A DNA stretch of 60,886 nt from JASLBX01 sp036373915 (GTDB lineage Bacteria; Actinomycetota; Actinomycetes; Jiangellales; Jiangellaceae), in the NCBI GenBank assembly GCA_036373915.1, contig DASUUU010000002.1, forward strand, positions 1 to 60,886, written 5' to 3'. Shown here piece by piece: positions 8,969 through 17,668 of the stretch; positions within the stretch are counted from its first letter, which is position 1, and each line of letters starts with the position of its first letter. The position numbers and the translations under genes are program-made. The notes below the pieces were generated by a model, which was given only the letters and a program-made list of their open reading frames with translations, searched no databases and was not told the origin of the DNA.

Positions 8969-10261
8969 ATGACGGCACCTCAGACGCCAGATTCGGCCCA
9001 GCCGAGCGCACCAGCCGATCAACCTGAGCGCCGCGGGCAGTACACTGCGCTTGCAATTGCGACCGCCGCGTTCGGCATTAACTTCTGGGCCTGGTCCCTG
9101 ATCAGCCCGCTGGCTCCGAAGTACCGCGACCTGCTGGACCTGTCCCCTCTCGCGGTATCCGTGATGGTGGCGGTACCGGTGATCGTCGGGTCGCTGGGCC
9201 GCATCCCTCTCGGCGCCCTCACCGACCGTTACGGAGGGCGGCTGGTGTTCACCGGCCTGTGCTTCGTCGCCGTAGTTCCCGTCGTGTTCCTCGCCGTGAT
9301 GGACTCGTATCCGGCGCTGCTCGCCGGTGGGTTCGTCCTGGGACTGGCGGGCGCCTCGTTCGCGGTCGGCATCCCCTTCGTGAATGCGTGGTTCCCACCC
9401 CACCGCCGTGGCTTCGCGCTCGGTGTCTACGGCATCGGCAACATCGGCACCGCCATCTCCGGCTTCCTGTCTCCGTGGCTGTGGGACACAAGCGGTCGTT
9501 CGGCCCCATACCTGGCCGCGGCGGTGGCGTTGCTGGCGATGGGCACGGTGTTCTGGCTGGTCGGCAGGAACGCGCCGGGGTTCACGCCAACCACTGTTTC
9601 CCTGACCAAGCACTTCGGCAGCACGCTGCGGCTGCGGTCGACCTATGAACTCGCTGCCCTGTATGCGGTCACCTTTGGCGGCTTCGTGGCGTTCGGCGTC
9701 TACCTGCCCACCTACCTGACCACTGCCTACGACCTGTCGGTCGCCGACGCCGCGGCCCGAGCCGCCGGCTTCGTCATCGTGGCCACCGCGGCCCGTCCGC
9801 TAGGGGGGTGGCTCGCTGACCACTTCGGCGGTGTCGAGGTGCTGCGGGCGGTGTTCGGCATCGTGGCGTTCTTCGCGGTCGTTACCGCGTTCACTCCGGT
9901 GATGCCGGTGCTGACGGTCGCGATGCTGTCGATGGCCGCCGCGCTGGGGCTGGGCAACGGGGCGGTCTTCGCGCTGGTCGGCACCCGCGTGCCGGTCGGC
10001 AGCGTCGGCGCGGTCACCGGCGTGGTCGGCGCCGCGGGCGGGCTCGGTGGCTTCCTGCCCCCGATAATCATGGGCGCGGTCTACGAGCTCACCGGCTCCT
10101 ACGCGATCGGGCTGATGTTGCTCAGCGACATCGCGCTTGCCGCGCTGGTGTTCGTGGTCTTCGGCATGCCGGGCCGGGGCATCAGCTGGCGCGACGCGTG
10201 GCAAACGCTGCGCTCGACAGCGTCGCCAGCATCGCCACGAACACCACGGCCCATGCGCTGA
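8969..10261 (+). CDS. narK: Nitrate/nitrite transporter NarK (MFS)
   Basis: A 430-residue major facilitator protein with about 12 membrane segments, expected to import nitrate and export nitrite for the adjacent reductase. GIGNIGTAISGF (TM5 region) and GAAGGLGGFLPP (TM11 region) match the two glycine-rich nitrate signatures of the NarK/NasA family, and RIPLGALTDRYGGR is the MFS loop 2-3 motif. The open frame extends about 780 codons upstream as a shadow of narG; the ATG at 8969 with GAAGGAG 7 bases before it is the clear start. Its last 80 bp overlap the 3' end of the convergent TDT gene. M. tuberculosis narK2 is the DosR-regulated counterpart. Confidence 0.93.
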   Translation: MTAPQTPDSAQPSAPADQPERRGQYTALAIATAAFGINFWAWSLISPLAPKYRDLLDLSPLAVSVMVAVPVIVGSLGRIPLGALTDRYGGRLVFTGLCFVAVVPVVFLAVMDSYPALLAGGFVLGLAGASFAVGIPFVNAWFPPHRRGFALGVYGIGNIGTAISGFLSPWLWDTSGRSAPYLAAAVALLAMGTVFWLVGRNAPGFTPTTVSLTKHFGSTLRLRSTYELAALYAVTFGGFVAFGVYLPTYLTTAYDLSVADAAARAAGFVIVATAARPLGGWLADHFGGVEVLRAVFGIVAFFAVVTAFTPVMPVLTVAMLSMAAALGLGNGAVFALVGTRVPVGSVGAVTGVVGAAGGLGGFLPPIIMGAVYELTGSYAIGLMLLSDIALAALVFVVFGMPGRGISWRDAWQTLRSTASPASPRTPRPMR

Positions 10262-11294
10262 GGCCGACCCACACCCAGGCGCGCCCGATCTGACCGACGA
10301 TTGGCAACTCGGCTGCTGCGCCGAGCTCGATGCTCGCGACGGCGTACATGCCGAGCGGGAAGACGATGCTCCACAGCGGCGGCTGGTATCCGACCGGCAC
10401 GCGGCGCACGATATGGCGCCAGAACCCGAACGCGATCAACAGCGGAATGAGCCAGGTGCCGAATGCCCACAGCACCACGCCGAGGCCCACGACGACCGGT
10501 CGGGCCGCCGCGATTGCGGGAGCCTCGGGCATGGCCGAGATCCGGGCGGCCGCGAAGACCGTGATGGCGGTGGCACCCATCGTCACCCAGTACGGCGGTG
10601 TCAGGTCCTCGGCCCGCACCTCCAACAGCAACAGCCGCACCAGCACAAGTGACGCCACGATCAAGTACAGGACCATGCCGACCGACCAGGCAAGGACGGC
10701 GGCGAGTGCCGCCAGCCGGAGGTGACTCGGCCAGGCCACCCCGAGGACGGTGGCCGCCACAGCGAGCGACTGGGTGCCGACGACCCAGATGAACCATGTC
10801 CCGTTCACGCCGACAAGGACCGGGCGAGGACGTGGACCAAGGATGAGCCTCATCGGGACGCCATAGCTCAGGGCGAGCCAGGCGACGAAGCCGGCCGCGG
10901 CAAGCGTCGCGGTTGCCCCGATGTGACCATCGGTGGCGAGCCTCGCGCCGAGGACGTTACACGCCGCGACGAAGGTGAAGAACGCGTACGCGCGGTCGGG
11001 TGCCCCGAGGTCGGCCCACAGATCTCGGCCGAACCTCGCGGCCCGCCAGGTATAAGCGATCACGAGAACGCCGAAGCACCCGATCCCGATTGCGAGCAGC
11101 ACGGCGGACAGCTCGCGCAAATGGATGTCGTGAACCCCGGTCGAGACGATGCCGGTGGCCATCACCAAGGCGAAGTAGCCGGGATAGAGCCGGCGCACGG
11201 CCCCGGCCAGCGCGGGGCCGTGCGGGCCGGTCGATCCGGCCATGGCCGAACGCGACCGCCGGGCTGGTACTTCAGTCGCTTCGAGTTCGGCCAT
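10182..11294 (-). CDS. TDT/SLAC1 family transporter (tellurite resistance/dicarboxylate type)
   Basis: A 370-residue integral membrane protein with about ten hydrophobic helices, matching the TehA/Mae1/SLAC1 fold: PGYFALVMATGIVS near residue 40 is the typical first helix, and the repeat of paired helices follows. Family members are anion channels or exporters (C4-dicarboxylate, sulfite, nitrate, chloride); none can be chosen from sequence. Next to nar genes an anion role such as nitrite, nitrate or succinate efflux is plausible inference. A DosR-like box lies 89 bp upstream. The 3' end runs 80 bp into narK on the other strand. Confidence 0.82.
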   Translation of the reverse strand: MAELEATEVPARRSRSAMAGSTGPHGPALAGAVRRLYPGYFALVMATGIVSTGVHDIHLRELSAVLLAIGIGCFGVLVIAYTWRAARFGRDLWADLGAPDRAYAFFTFVAACNVLGARLATDGHIGATATLAAAGFVAWLALSYGVPMRLILGPRPRPVLVGVNGTWFIWVVGTQSLAVAATVLGVAWPSHLRLAALAAVLAWSVGMVLYLIVASLVLVRLLLLEVRAEDLTPPYWVTMGATAITVFAAARISAMPEAPAIAAARPVVVGLGVVLWAFGTWLIPLLIAFGFWRHIVRRVPVGYQPPLWSIVFPLGMYAVASIELGAAAELPIVGQIGRAWVWVGLSAWAVVFVAMLATLSSAAFATRRAS

Positions 11295-11383
11295 CTAACG
11301 TGCCCTCCGCGTGCTCGTCTGCGATTGGCTAGACGCTAGGGGGCAGTGTGACGTCCATCACGAGGCGGAGGGCCCGGACGTGC

Positions 11384-11397
11384 CGGACCTTGGTCCC
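11384..11397. promoter_or_regulatory. DosR-like box before the TDT transporter gene
   Basis: CGGACCTTGGTCCC, an imperfect palindrome in the 139-bp space between the alcohol dehydrogenase stop and the transporter start, 89 bp from that start. Confidence 0.45.
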
Positions 11398-11433
11398 CAC
11401 CCGGACAAATCAGACGGCGACCGGACGGACGAC

Positions 11434-12483
11434 TCAGTTGTGCTGAGCCCGGTAGAGAACGACCTTCAGCGCGTCGGTTTCGGCCGGCTTGGAGAACACG
11501 TCGTACGCGTCCTGCATCTCCTGCACCCCGAATCGGTGTGTAACCAGCCCGGAAACGTCCAGTTGCCCGGACGCGACCATCCGCAGCAGGGTCGGCGTCG
11601 AGTAGGTATCGACAAGACCCGTCGTGATCGTCAGATTGCGGATCCACGCGGTCTCCAGGTGCAGCGTGGCCGGCGAGCCGTGCACGCCGACGTTGGCAAC
11701 TCGCCCACCGGGACGGACCAGTTCGACGCACTGTTCGAACGTGGCCGGAATGCCCACCGCCTCGATGGCCACATCGGCGCCGAGCCCGTCGGTCAGCCCC
11801 GCCAAGGTGCCCGCCACGTCATCGTCCGCGTCCAGCGCGATGTCCGCGCCGAGGTCCAGGGCGGCCTGCCGGCGAGCAGGTGCCTTGTCCACGACGACGA
11901 GGTGGCTCGGGCTGAACAGGTTGCACGTCAGCACGGCTGCCAGGCCAATGGGGCCCGCACCGACCACGACGACCGTGTCTCCCGGTCGTACCTGCCCGTT
12001 GAGCGCCCCTACCTCGTACGACGTGGGCAGGATGTCGGCCAGCATCACGGCGGCTTCGTCGCTGACCTCGTCCGGCAACCGGTAGGTGGACGTGTCCGCG
12101 AACGGCACCCGCACGAGTTCGGCCTGAGTGCCGTCGATCCGGTGGCCGAGGATCCAACCACCGCCGCCGAGGCACTGGCCGTAGCGGGCCTCGCGGCAGT
12201 AGCGGCACCGCCCACACGCACTGATGCACGACACGAGCACCCGATCGCCTACGGAGACGTTGCGCACCCCGCTGCCAACTTCCTCTACGGTGCCGACGGC
12301 CTCGTGTCCGAGCACCCGCCCCGACTCGACCGCGGGCACGTCGCCGCCCAGGATGTGCAGGTCGGTCCCGCAGATCGTCACCGCGTCGACGCGAACGATC
12401 GCGTCTTCGGGATCCTTCACAGTGGGGTCGGGGACGTCCTCCCACGACCGCCGGCCGGGTCCGTGGTAGACCAATGCCTTCAT
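11434..12483 (-). CDS. Zinc-dependent alcohol dehydrogenase (MDR family)
   Basis: A 349-residue medium-chain dehydrogenase. TICGTDLHILGG holds the catalytic zinc cysteine, GHEAVG the catalytic histidine-glutamate pair, and CGRCRYCREARYGQC the four cysteines of the structural zinc. GAGPIGLAA is the Rossmann dinucleotide loop. It most likely oxidises or reduces a small alcohol or aldehyde with NAD(P). It follows the small membrane protein by 78 bp on the same strand and precedes the TDT transporter gene. In fermentative or hypoxic conditions such enzymes regenerate NAD; the physiological substrate is unknown. Confidence 0.9.
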   Translation of the reverse strand: MKALVYHGPGRRSWEDVPDPTVKDPEDAIVRVDAVTICGTDLHILGGDVPAVESGRVLGHEAVGTVEEVGSGVRNVSVGDRVLVSCISACGRCRYCREARYGQCLGGGGWILGHRIDGTQAELVRVPFADTSTYRLPDEVSDEAAVMLADILPTSYEVGALNGQVRPGDTVVVVGAGPIGLAAVLTCNLFSPSHLVVVDKAPARRQAALDLGADIALDADDDVAGTLAGLTDGLGADVAIEAVGIPATFEQCVELVRPGGRVANVGVHGSPATLHLETAWIRNLTITTGLVDTYSTPTLLRMVASGQLDVSGLVTHRFGVQEMQDAYDVFSKPAETDALKVVLYRAQHN

Positions 12484-12501
12484 CTCAACCTCCTATTGGT
12501 G

Positions 12502-12558
12502 GCGTTGACCTCGCTGTTGGCGGGCGTTGACCTCGCTGTGGTGGCGTTACCCTCGCGC
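12502..12558. repeat. Short tandem repeat, 20-22 bp unit
   Basis: The 16-mer GCGTTGACCTCGCTGT occurs at 12502-12517 and 12524-12539, followed by a diverged third copy from 12544. It lies in the gap before the alcohol dehydrogenase and overlaps none of its coding sequence. Function unknown. Confidence 0.6.
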
Positions 12559-12561
12559 TCG

Positions 12562-13005
12562 TCATCGAGTCCCGCTATCGGCGAGGCTCCTGAGCAGCGC
12601 CACGAACTGGGCGACGATCCCGATCACCGAGCCGACGATCGCCACGATCAACAGAATCCGCACCAGCGCCGTACCGTCGAAGTCCCAGTCGCTGAAGTCC
12701 ACTGGGAAGACCTGGATGATGCGAATCAGCGCGGCCAGGCCGATGCCGGTGGTCACGACACCGCCTAGCGCGACAAGCCACGGTGCGTCGTGCATCAGAT
12801 AGGCCAGGTTGGCGACGATCCCTGCGACCAGGCTCGCGTTGACCAGCCAGAGCACCTCGGTCGTATCCGAGGTCAGGAACGGCACGCTCTCCCAGCCCGG
12901 CCAGACGTTCACCAGCACGAGCCCGACGATCCCGGCGACGATCCCGAACCCGTATCCCAGCCGGCGCGTCGCGGAGGAAGGGCGGCGCGTGGTCGTCGTT
13001 GTCAT
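12562..13005 (-). CDS. Four-helix membrane protein of unknown function
   Basis: A 147-residue protein with a basic threonine-rich N-terminus (MTTTTTRRPSS) followed by four hydrophobic segments of about 20 residues each. No catalytic motif is seen; the layout resembles small actinobacterial integral membrane proteins without assigned role. The start at 13005 is chosen because GGAG lies 6-9 bases upstream; an in-frame ATG at 13017 would add four residues, and the longer open frame above it is a shadow. A DosR-like box sits 63 bp upstream, so it may lead a unit with the alcohol dehydrogenase and the TDT transporter. Confidence 0.65.
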   Translation of the reverse strand: MTTTTTRRPSSATRRLGYGFGIVAGIVGLVLVNVWPGWESVPFLTSDTTEVLWLVNASLVAGIVANLAYLMHDAPWLVALGGVVTTGIGLAALIRIIQVFPVDFSDWDFDGTALVRILLIVAIVGSVIGIVAQFVALLRSLADSGTR

Positions 13006-13068
13006 GACGTGCTCCATACGAGAGGAACCTGCCCGATCACGGTAAGCCGGACACTGACGCGGGTGGCA

Positions 13069-13082
13069 GGGGCGAACGTCCA
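13069..13082. promoter_or_regulatory. DosR-like box before the small membrane protein
   Basis: GGGGCGAACGTCCA, 63 bp from the start at 13005 on the minus strand, within the 229-bp divergent region. Confidence 0.5.
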
Positions 13083-13144
13083 CGATGATCGGGACGGAGT
13101 ACCTCGTGGTCGCGCCGCGATTCCGGCCTTGGTACCCGTGCGCG

Positions 13145-13158
13145 GTGACCTTGTGCCC
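13145..13158. promoter_or_regulatory. DosR-like box before the P-type ATPase
   Basis: GTGACCTTGTGCCC, 76 bp before the ATPase start at 13235. The left half-site is weak. Confidence 0.4.
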
Positions 13159-13234
13159 TGTGCACGACGCCGGCGTCGCCGGTTCCATGGAATGAGGGCC
13201 GCAGGACGGGTCCTGGAGGTTGGAAGGCCCGGCC

Positions 13235-15850
13235 ATGGATACGGATGTGCACAGCCGCCGCGCGCCGATGCCTGCCGGCGGCCTCTCGTCGGCCGACGCC
13301 GCCACCATTCTCGAGCGCGATGGCCCGAACACGTTGCCGACGCCGCGCCGCCCGCCCGCGGTGTGGCGCTTCGCTCGACAGCTGTTCCACTTCTTCGCGC
13401 TGATGTTGTGGGGCGCCGCGGGGCTGGCAGTACTCGCCGGCATGCCGCAACTGAGTGTCGCGATCGTCGCCGTCGTAGTGCTGAACGGGACGTTCGCCTT
13501 CGTCCAGGAGTATCGAGCGGACCGGGCGGCGGAGCGGCTCGGCGCGTTGATGCCAACGCAGGTGACCGTGAGGCGGGACGGGCGGCGCACGGTCATCGAT
13601 GCCGGCGACGTCGTGACAGGCGACGTGCTCGTCTTGGAGTCCGGCGACCGGATACCCGCGGACGCCGTCGCGTGGGAAGGGGCCGCTCTGCGGGTTGACA
13701 CGTCCCTGCTCACCGGTGAGAGCGAGCCGACCGCAGTGACGGGAGGCGGTTCTCTTTTCGCGGGCACCTTCATCGTCGAGGGCGAGGGCGACGCCGTGGT
13801 CACGGCCACCGGGGCCTCGACCAGGCTCGCGGGGATCGCCCAATTGACCGTCGGAAACCGGCACGAGCATGGCCCGCTCGCCCGCGAACTTCGCCGCGTC
13901 GTGCGCACGATCAGTTTCATAGCGGTCGGGGTGGGTGCCGTCTTCTACGCCGTCGCCGCCGTTCTGGGCATTCCCACCGCCGACCGGCTGATCTTCGGTA
14001 TCGGCGTCACCGTCGCCCTCGTGCCCGAAGCGCTGCTGCCGACGGTGACGTTGGCGCTCGCCTGGGGGGCCGAGCAGATGGCGCACCGCCAAGCCCTCGT
14101 GCGGCATCTGGAAGCGGTCGAGACGCTCGGCTCCACGACGTTCATCTGCACCGACAAAACGGGAACACTGACGCTCAACCAGATGACGGTGGTCCGGGCC
14201 TGGACTCCCCGCGGCTGGGCCACCGTCGACCTTCCTGGATACCTTCCGGTCGCACCGGTCCAGTACTCCGCCCCCGATGTCGAGGTCGCCGCCCGCCGGC
14301 TCGCGCGCGCTGGCGCGGGCTGCGGCACCGGCTACGCCTACGAGTCCGACGGCCTCTGGCAGGCCCGTGGTGACCCGATGGAGGCTGCACTGGACGTGTT
14401 CGCTCGCAGGGTGTCCGAGGACGCCACGGGTAATGGAATCGACCGCCGCCCGGCGGCGCGGTTCCCGTTCGATCCCCGGCGCCGATGCATGTCCGTGGTC
14501 ATCAATGGCGATGTACTGGTCAAGGGTGCGCCCGATGCGGTGTTGCCGCTGTGCGAGTCCGCTGCCGGCGCCGCAACGGCCGTCGCCGAACTCACCGGTC
14601 AAGGGCTCCGAGTGCTGGCCGTTGCAGGCCGGCCGGTCGGGAACGCCCCGCCCACCACGGCTGCCGAGGCGGAGACCGACCTAGAGCTGTACGGGCTCGT
14701 CGGCATGCAGGACCCGCCCCGCCATGATGTTCGAGAGGCGATCGCGACCTGCCGGACGGCGGGCATCAAGGTCGCCATGATCACCGGGGACCACCCGAGA
14801 ACGGCGGCCGCGATCGCCAACCAGGTCGGCCTGCGCGGGCCTGCCGATCCGGTACTCACAGGTGCGGAGTTGCCCGCCGACGACGACGAACTCGGCGTTG
14901 TCGCCGACCGCGACGGCATCGTCCTCGCCCGGGTCGCGCCCGAAGACAAGCTGCGCATCGCCCGTGCGCTGCGGGCTCGCGGCCATGTCGTGGCGATGAC
15001 CGGTGACGGGGTAAACGACGGCCCGGCACTGCGCGAAGCGGATGTCGGAGTCGCCATGGGGCGATCCGGCACCGATGTCGCCCGGGAGGCCTCCGATCTC
15101 GTGCTGCTCGACGACCACTTCGCGACCATCGTGTCGGGCGTCGAACTGGGCCGGACGACGTTTCTCAACATTCGCCGGTTTCTCACCTACCACCTCACCG
15201 ACAACGTCGCCGAACTCACCCCGTTCGCGGTGTGGGCGCTGTCCGCAGGGCAGTTCCCGCTCGCCCTGGGGGTGTTGCAGATTCTCGCTCTGGACATCGC
15301 CACCGACACGCTGTCCGCCGTCGCGCTGGGCGCCGAACCACCCGGCCGCCATAACCTCGAGCGGCCGCCGGTACGTGGCCGGCTGCTCAACCGCACCGTT
15401 GCCGGGCGCGCGTTCGGCGTGCTCGGTCCCACCGTGGCCGCGTTCACGATCGCAGCCTTTCTCGCATCCTTCGCCGTCGCGGGCTGGCGCCCGGGCGATC
15501 CGTTCCCCGAAGGCGACACGGCGCTGGCGGCTTCCGGCGCCGCCTTCATGGCGGTCGTGATCGCGCAGACCGCCAACGCGTTCGCATGCCGGAGCTCTAC
15601 CGTCACTCCAGGCGTTCTCGGCTGGACGGGCAACCGGCTGTTGCTGTGGGCGACGAGCATCGAACTCGCGATCGCCATCGCCCTCGTCTTCGTCGGTCCT
15701 TTGGCCCGGACACTCGGCCAGGCGAACCCGCCGACCGCCGGCTGGTTGGTGGCCCTGGCCGGAGCCGGTGTCGTCTTGCTGGTCGATCGGCTCGACAAGC
15801 AGCGCCGCCGGTCGGCTCAATCGACCACCAGCACCACGATTCCAAAGTAG
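13235..15850 (+). CDS. Cation-transporting P-type ATPase (P2-like)
   Basis: An 871-residue P-type pump. The phosphorylated aspartate is D307 in CTDKTGTLTLNQ; the actuator motif LTGESEP and the hinge MTGDGVNDGPAL are intact. The TM4 motif reads PEALLPTV where Ca2+ pumps have PEGLP, so ion specificity is uncertain. No metal-binding N-terminal domain is present. It resembles the CtpF/CtpE type actinobacterial pumps. The start at 13235 has GGAAGG 7 bases upstream; a TTG at 13220 is possible but overlaps the ribosome site. The last 34 bp overlap the convergent mgtE-like gene. Confidence 0.88.
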   Translation: MDTDVHSRRAPMPAGGLSSADAATILERDGPNTLPTPRRPPAVWRFARQLFHFFALMLWGAAGLAVLAGMPQLSVAIVAVVVLNGTFAFVQEYRADRAAERLGALMPTQVTVRRDGRRTVIDAGDVVTGDVLVLESGDRIPADAVAWEGAALRVDTSLLTGESEPTAVTGGGSLFAGTFIVEGEGDAVVTATGASTRLAGIAQLTVGNRHEHGPLARELRRVVRTISFIAVGVGAVFYAVAAVLGIPTADRLIFGIGVTVALVPEALLPTVTLALAWGAEQMAHRQALVRHLEAVETLGSTTFICTDKTGTLTLNQMTVVRAWTPRGWATVDLPGYLPVAPVQYSAPDVEVAARRLARAGAGCGTGYAYESDGLWQARGDPMEAALDVFARRVSEDATGNGIDRRPAARFPFDPRRRCMSVVINGDVLVKGAPDAVLPLCESAAGAATAVAELTGQGLRVLAVAGRPVGNAPPTTAAEAETDLELYGLVGMQDPPRHDVREAIATCRTAGIKVAMITGDHPRTAAAIANQVGLRGPADPVLTGAELPADDDELGVVADRDGIVLARVAPEDKLRIARALRARGHVVAMTGDGVNDGPALREADVGVAMGRSGTDVAREASDLVLLDDHFATIVSGVELGRTTFLNIRRFLTYHLTDNVAELTPFAVWALSAGQFPLALGVLQILALDIATDTLSAVALGAEPPGRHNLERPPVRGRLLNRTVAGRAFGVLGPTVAAFTIAAFLASFAVAGWRPGDPFPEGDTALAASGAAFMAVVIAQTANAFACRSSTVTPGVLGWTGNRLLLWATSIELAIAIALVFVGPLARTLGQANPPTAGWLVALAGAGVVLLVDRLDKQRRRSAQSTTSTTIPK

Positions 15851-16800
15851 ATCACGATCGAGAACAGGTCCTGCACGACCGTGGCCAGCGGTCCGCTGCC
15901 GAAGGCGGGGTCCTTGCCCGCCTTGTTCAGCAGCCACGGAAGCACCATCGCCACCAGGGTGGCCATCGAACACGCGGCCAGCAGCGCCAGCGCGGCGGCC
16001 AGCGCCACGTCGTAGTCCCACTGCCATAGGGCGATCGGAAGGAACGTCGCCGCGATGGCCAGGCCCACCAGCAGGCCGGTCACGATCTCTCGCTTCACGA
16101 CATCACCGATCCGCACGCCGACCGACAGGCCCCTGATCACCAGCGTTTCGGTCTGGGTTCCGACCGCGTCGGCCATGTAGACGATGCCCGGGATGAAGAA
16201 GGCCAACGCAACGTTGGACTGCAGCCGGCCCTCGAACGATGCGACGATGAATGCGGCGGCGAGCGCCCCCGCCAGTCCGACGATCAACCATGGCAGCCGG
16301 TGCCACAACCTGGCGATCACCGGTTCGCGGCTTGCTTGCTGCGCTGACGCCGCAGCGTGCATGAATCCGCCGAGCCGGGCCATGTCCTCCTCGTGCTCCC
16401 ACAGCAGCACCGCGAGCATGCGCTCCGGCGGGACGAGGCCGATGAACCGGTGCCGTTCGTCGACCACGGCGAGCACGGCTTCATCGTGTTGGACGGCGTG
16501 CCAGGCCGCCACTTCCTGGTCGACGCCCGGCCCGACGACCGCCGGCGAGGCATCCATGACATCCCGGACGAGCGAGTCCGCCGGCGCCGCCATGAGTTCG
16601 GCCAGCGGCACGACCCCCTGGAGCCGACCGTCGTCGGTGACCGCGACGGCGGCGAGCGTCTCGAACCGCCGGCCCTCGAGGTTGCGCCGTACCTCGGACA
16701 CGAGGTCACCCACGGACGCGGTCGGCACCAGCGTGGCGACGTGATCGCCCGCCGTTTCGAAGATCACACCGTTCTGCTCCGTGGCCTGGCTCGGCAACAC
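15817..16800 (-). CDS. MgtE-like magnesium/cation transporter lacking the N domain
   Basis: A 327-residue protein with two CBS motifs (about residues 20-130) followed by five hydrophobic helices of the MgtE type (AFFIPGIVYMADAVGTQTETLVIRG; late helix with NKAGKDPAFGSGPLATVVQDL). Typical MgtE proteins are about 450 residues because of an N-terminal superhelical domain that gates on Mg2+; that domain is missing here. The start lies 1 bp after the stop of the preceding USP gene, so the two are coupled. Mg2+ uptake is likely but Co2+ or another divalent ion is possible. Loss of the N domain suggests altered gating. Confidence 0.82.
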   Translation of the reverse strand: MLPSQATEQNGVIFETAGDHVATLVPTASVGDLVSEVRRNLEGRRFETLAAVAVTDDGRLQGVVPLAELMAAPADSLVRDVMDASPAVVGPGVDQEVAAWHAVQHDEAVLAVVDERHRFIGLVPPERMLAVLLWEHEEDMARLGGFMHAAASAQQASREPVIARLWHRLPWLIVGLAGALAAAFIVASFEGRLQSNVALAFFIPGIVYMADAVGTQTETLVIRGLSVGVRIGDVVKREIVTGLLVGLAIAATFLPIALWQWDYDVALAAALALLAACSMATLVAMVLPWLLNKAGKDPAFGSGPLATVVQDLFSIVIYFGIVVLVVD

Positions 16801-16801
16801 C

Positions 16802-17650
16802 TCAGTGCCCCCTGCCAGGCTCGTGCACGACCACCGTCGGTCGGTCGATCAGGTAGAGGACCGCACGCGCGACCGATCCGAGCAACATTCCCGTCACCTC
16901 GCTGTGGCCGCGGCCGCCGATGACCACGAGGTCCGCGTCCGAGGAGTGCCGCCGAATCGCCTGGGCGGGGTGATCCGCCTCGACGATCTGAGTGACCGGA
17001 ACGTCCGGATAAGCGGACATCCACCCGGCGAGCGCCTCAGCCAGGTACCTCCGGGCGTCGGTTGCGATGTCGTAGGCGAGGACGGCATGCAGAGAGGCAC
17101 CCCACGCGGCAGCCACTGTGAATGCGTACTCCACGGCCGGGCTGCCACGCCGGGAGCCGTCCACACCGACGACAACGAGGCGTTGACGGTCGCCGGCCGG
17201 CCGCGGTCGCCACGAGAGTGGGATGACGATCACGGGTGTGCCCTCGCTGTGCGTGGCGCAGGCAAGCGACGTGGAGCCCAGCAGTAGATCGGCCAGCCGG
17301 CCGGTACCGCGACGGCCCACGACCAGCCCGTGGCCCTGCTGGGCCTCCCACAGCAGGACTCGCCGCGGGAATCCTTCCTTGGCCAGGGTCGACACTGTGA
17401 GCTGGGCGAAGCCGCCGTCGGCCAGCCTCCGTTCGGCCACCTCGAAGATCCGCTCGGCGGCTTCTCTGCCCGGTGCCGCGACGGGCAGCTGAGCGACAAA
17501 GGCGACCTCGGGTGTGCGCGGCAGGAACGCGTTGACCAGGCGCAGTGGCCAGTTGCGCTCGGCGGCTTCGGCCGCCGCCCAGTCCAGGGCGACGAGCGCC
17601 GACTCGGATCCGTCAAGGCCCACCACGAGCGGCCGGGTGCCGTCCGCCAT
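16802..17650 (-). CDS. Tandem-domain universal stress protein
   Basis: A 282-residue protein with two Usp domains. Each has the ATP-binding G-x2-G-x9-G-S/T motif: GRRGTGRLADLLLGSTS in domain 1 and GGRGHSEVTGMLLGSVA in domain 2, so nucleotide binding is predicted for both. This is the architecture of M. tuberculosis Rv2623 and related DosR-regulated USPs. ATG 17650 is used, with AGGAGGAG directly upstream. It sits between a lipoprotein gene (18 bp gap) and the mgtE-like gene (1 bp gap), forming a three-gene unit. Confidence 0.92.
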   Translation of the reverse strand: MADGTRPLVVGLDGSESALVALDWAAAEAAERNWPLRLVNAFLPRTPEVAFVAQLPVAAPGREAAERIFEVAERRLADGGFAQLTVSTLAKEGFPRRVLLWEAQQGHGLVVGRRGTGRLADLLLGSTSLACATHSEGTPVIVIPLSWRPRPAGDRQRLVVVGVDGSRRGSPAVEYAFTVAAAWGASLHAVLAYDIATDARRYLAEALAGWMSAYPDVPVTQIVEADHPAQAIRRHSSDADLVVIGGRGHSEVTGMLLGSVARAVLYLIDRPTVVVHEPGRGH

Positions 17651-17668
17651 CACTCCTCCTCGGGTTCC

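Noticed and set aside
11311..12768. 485-codon plus-strand frame opposite the alcohol dehydrogenase
   Set aside because: Mirror of a clear enzyme gene with high G/C third positions; its translation has no family features.
13037..14602. 521-codon minus-strand frame inside the P-type ATPase
   Set aside because: Antisense shadow; the ATPase motifs are in the plus frame.
14681..16027. 448-codon minus-strand frame
   Set aside because: Shadow of the P-type ATPase 3' half and the mgtE-like gene.
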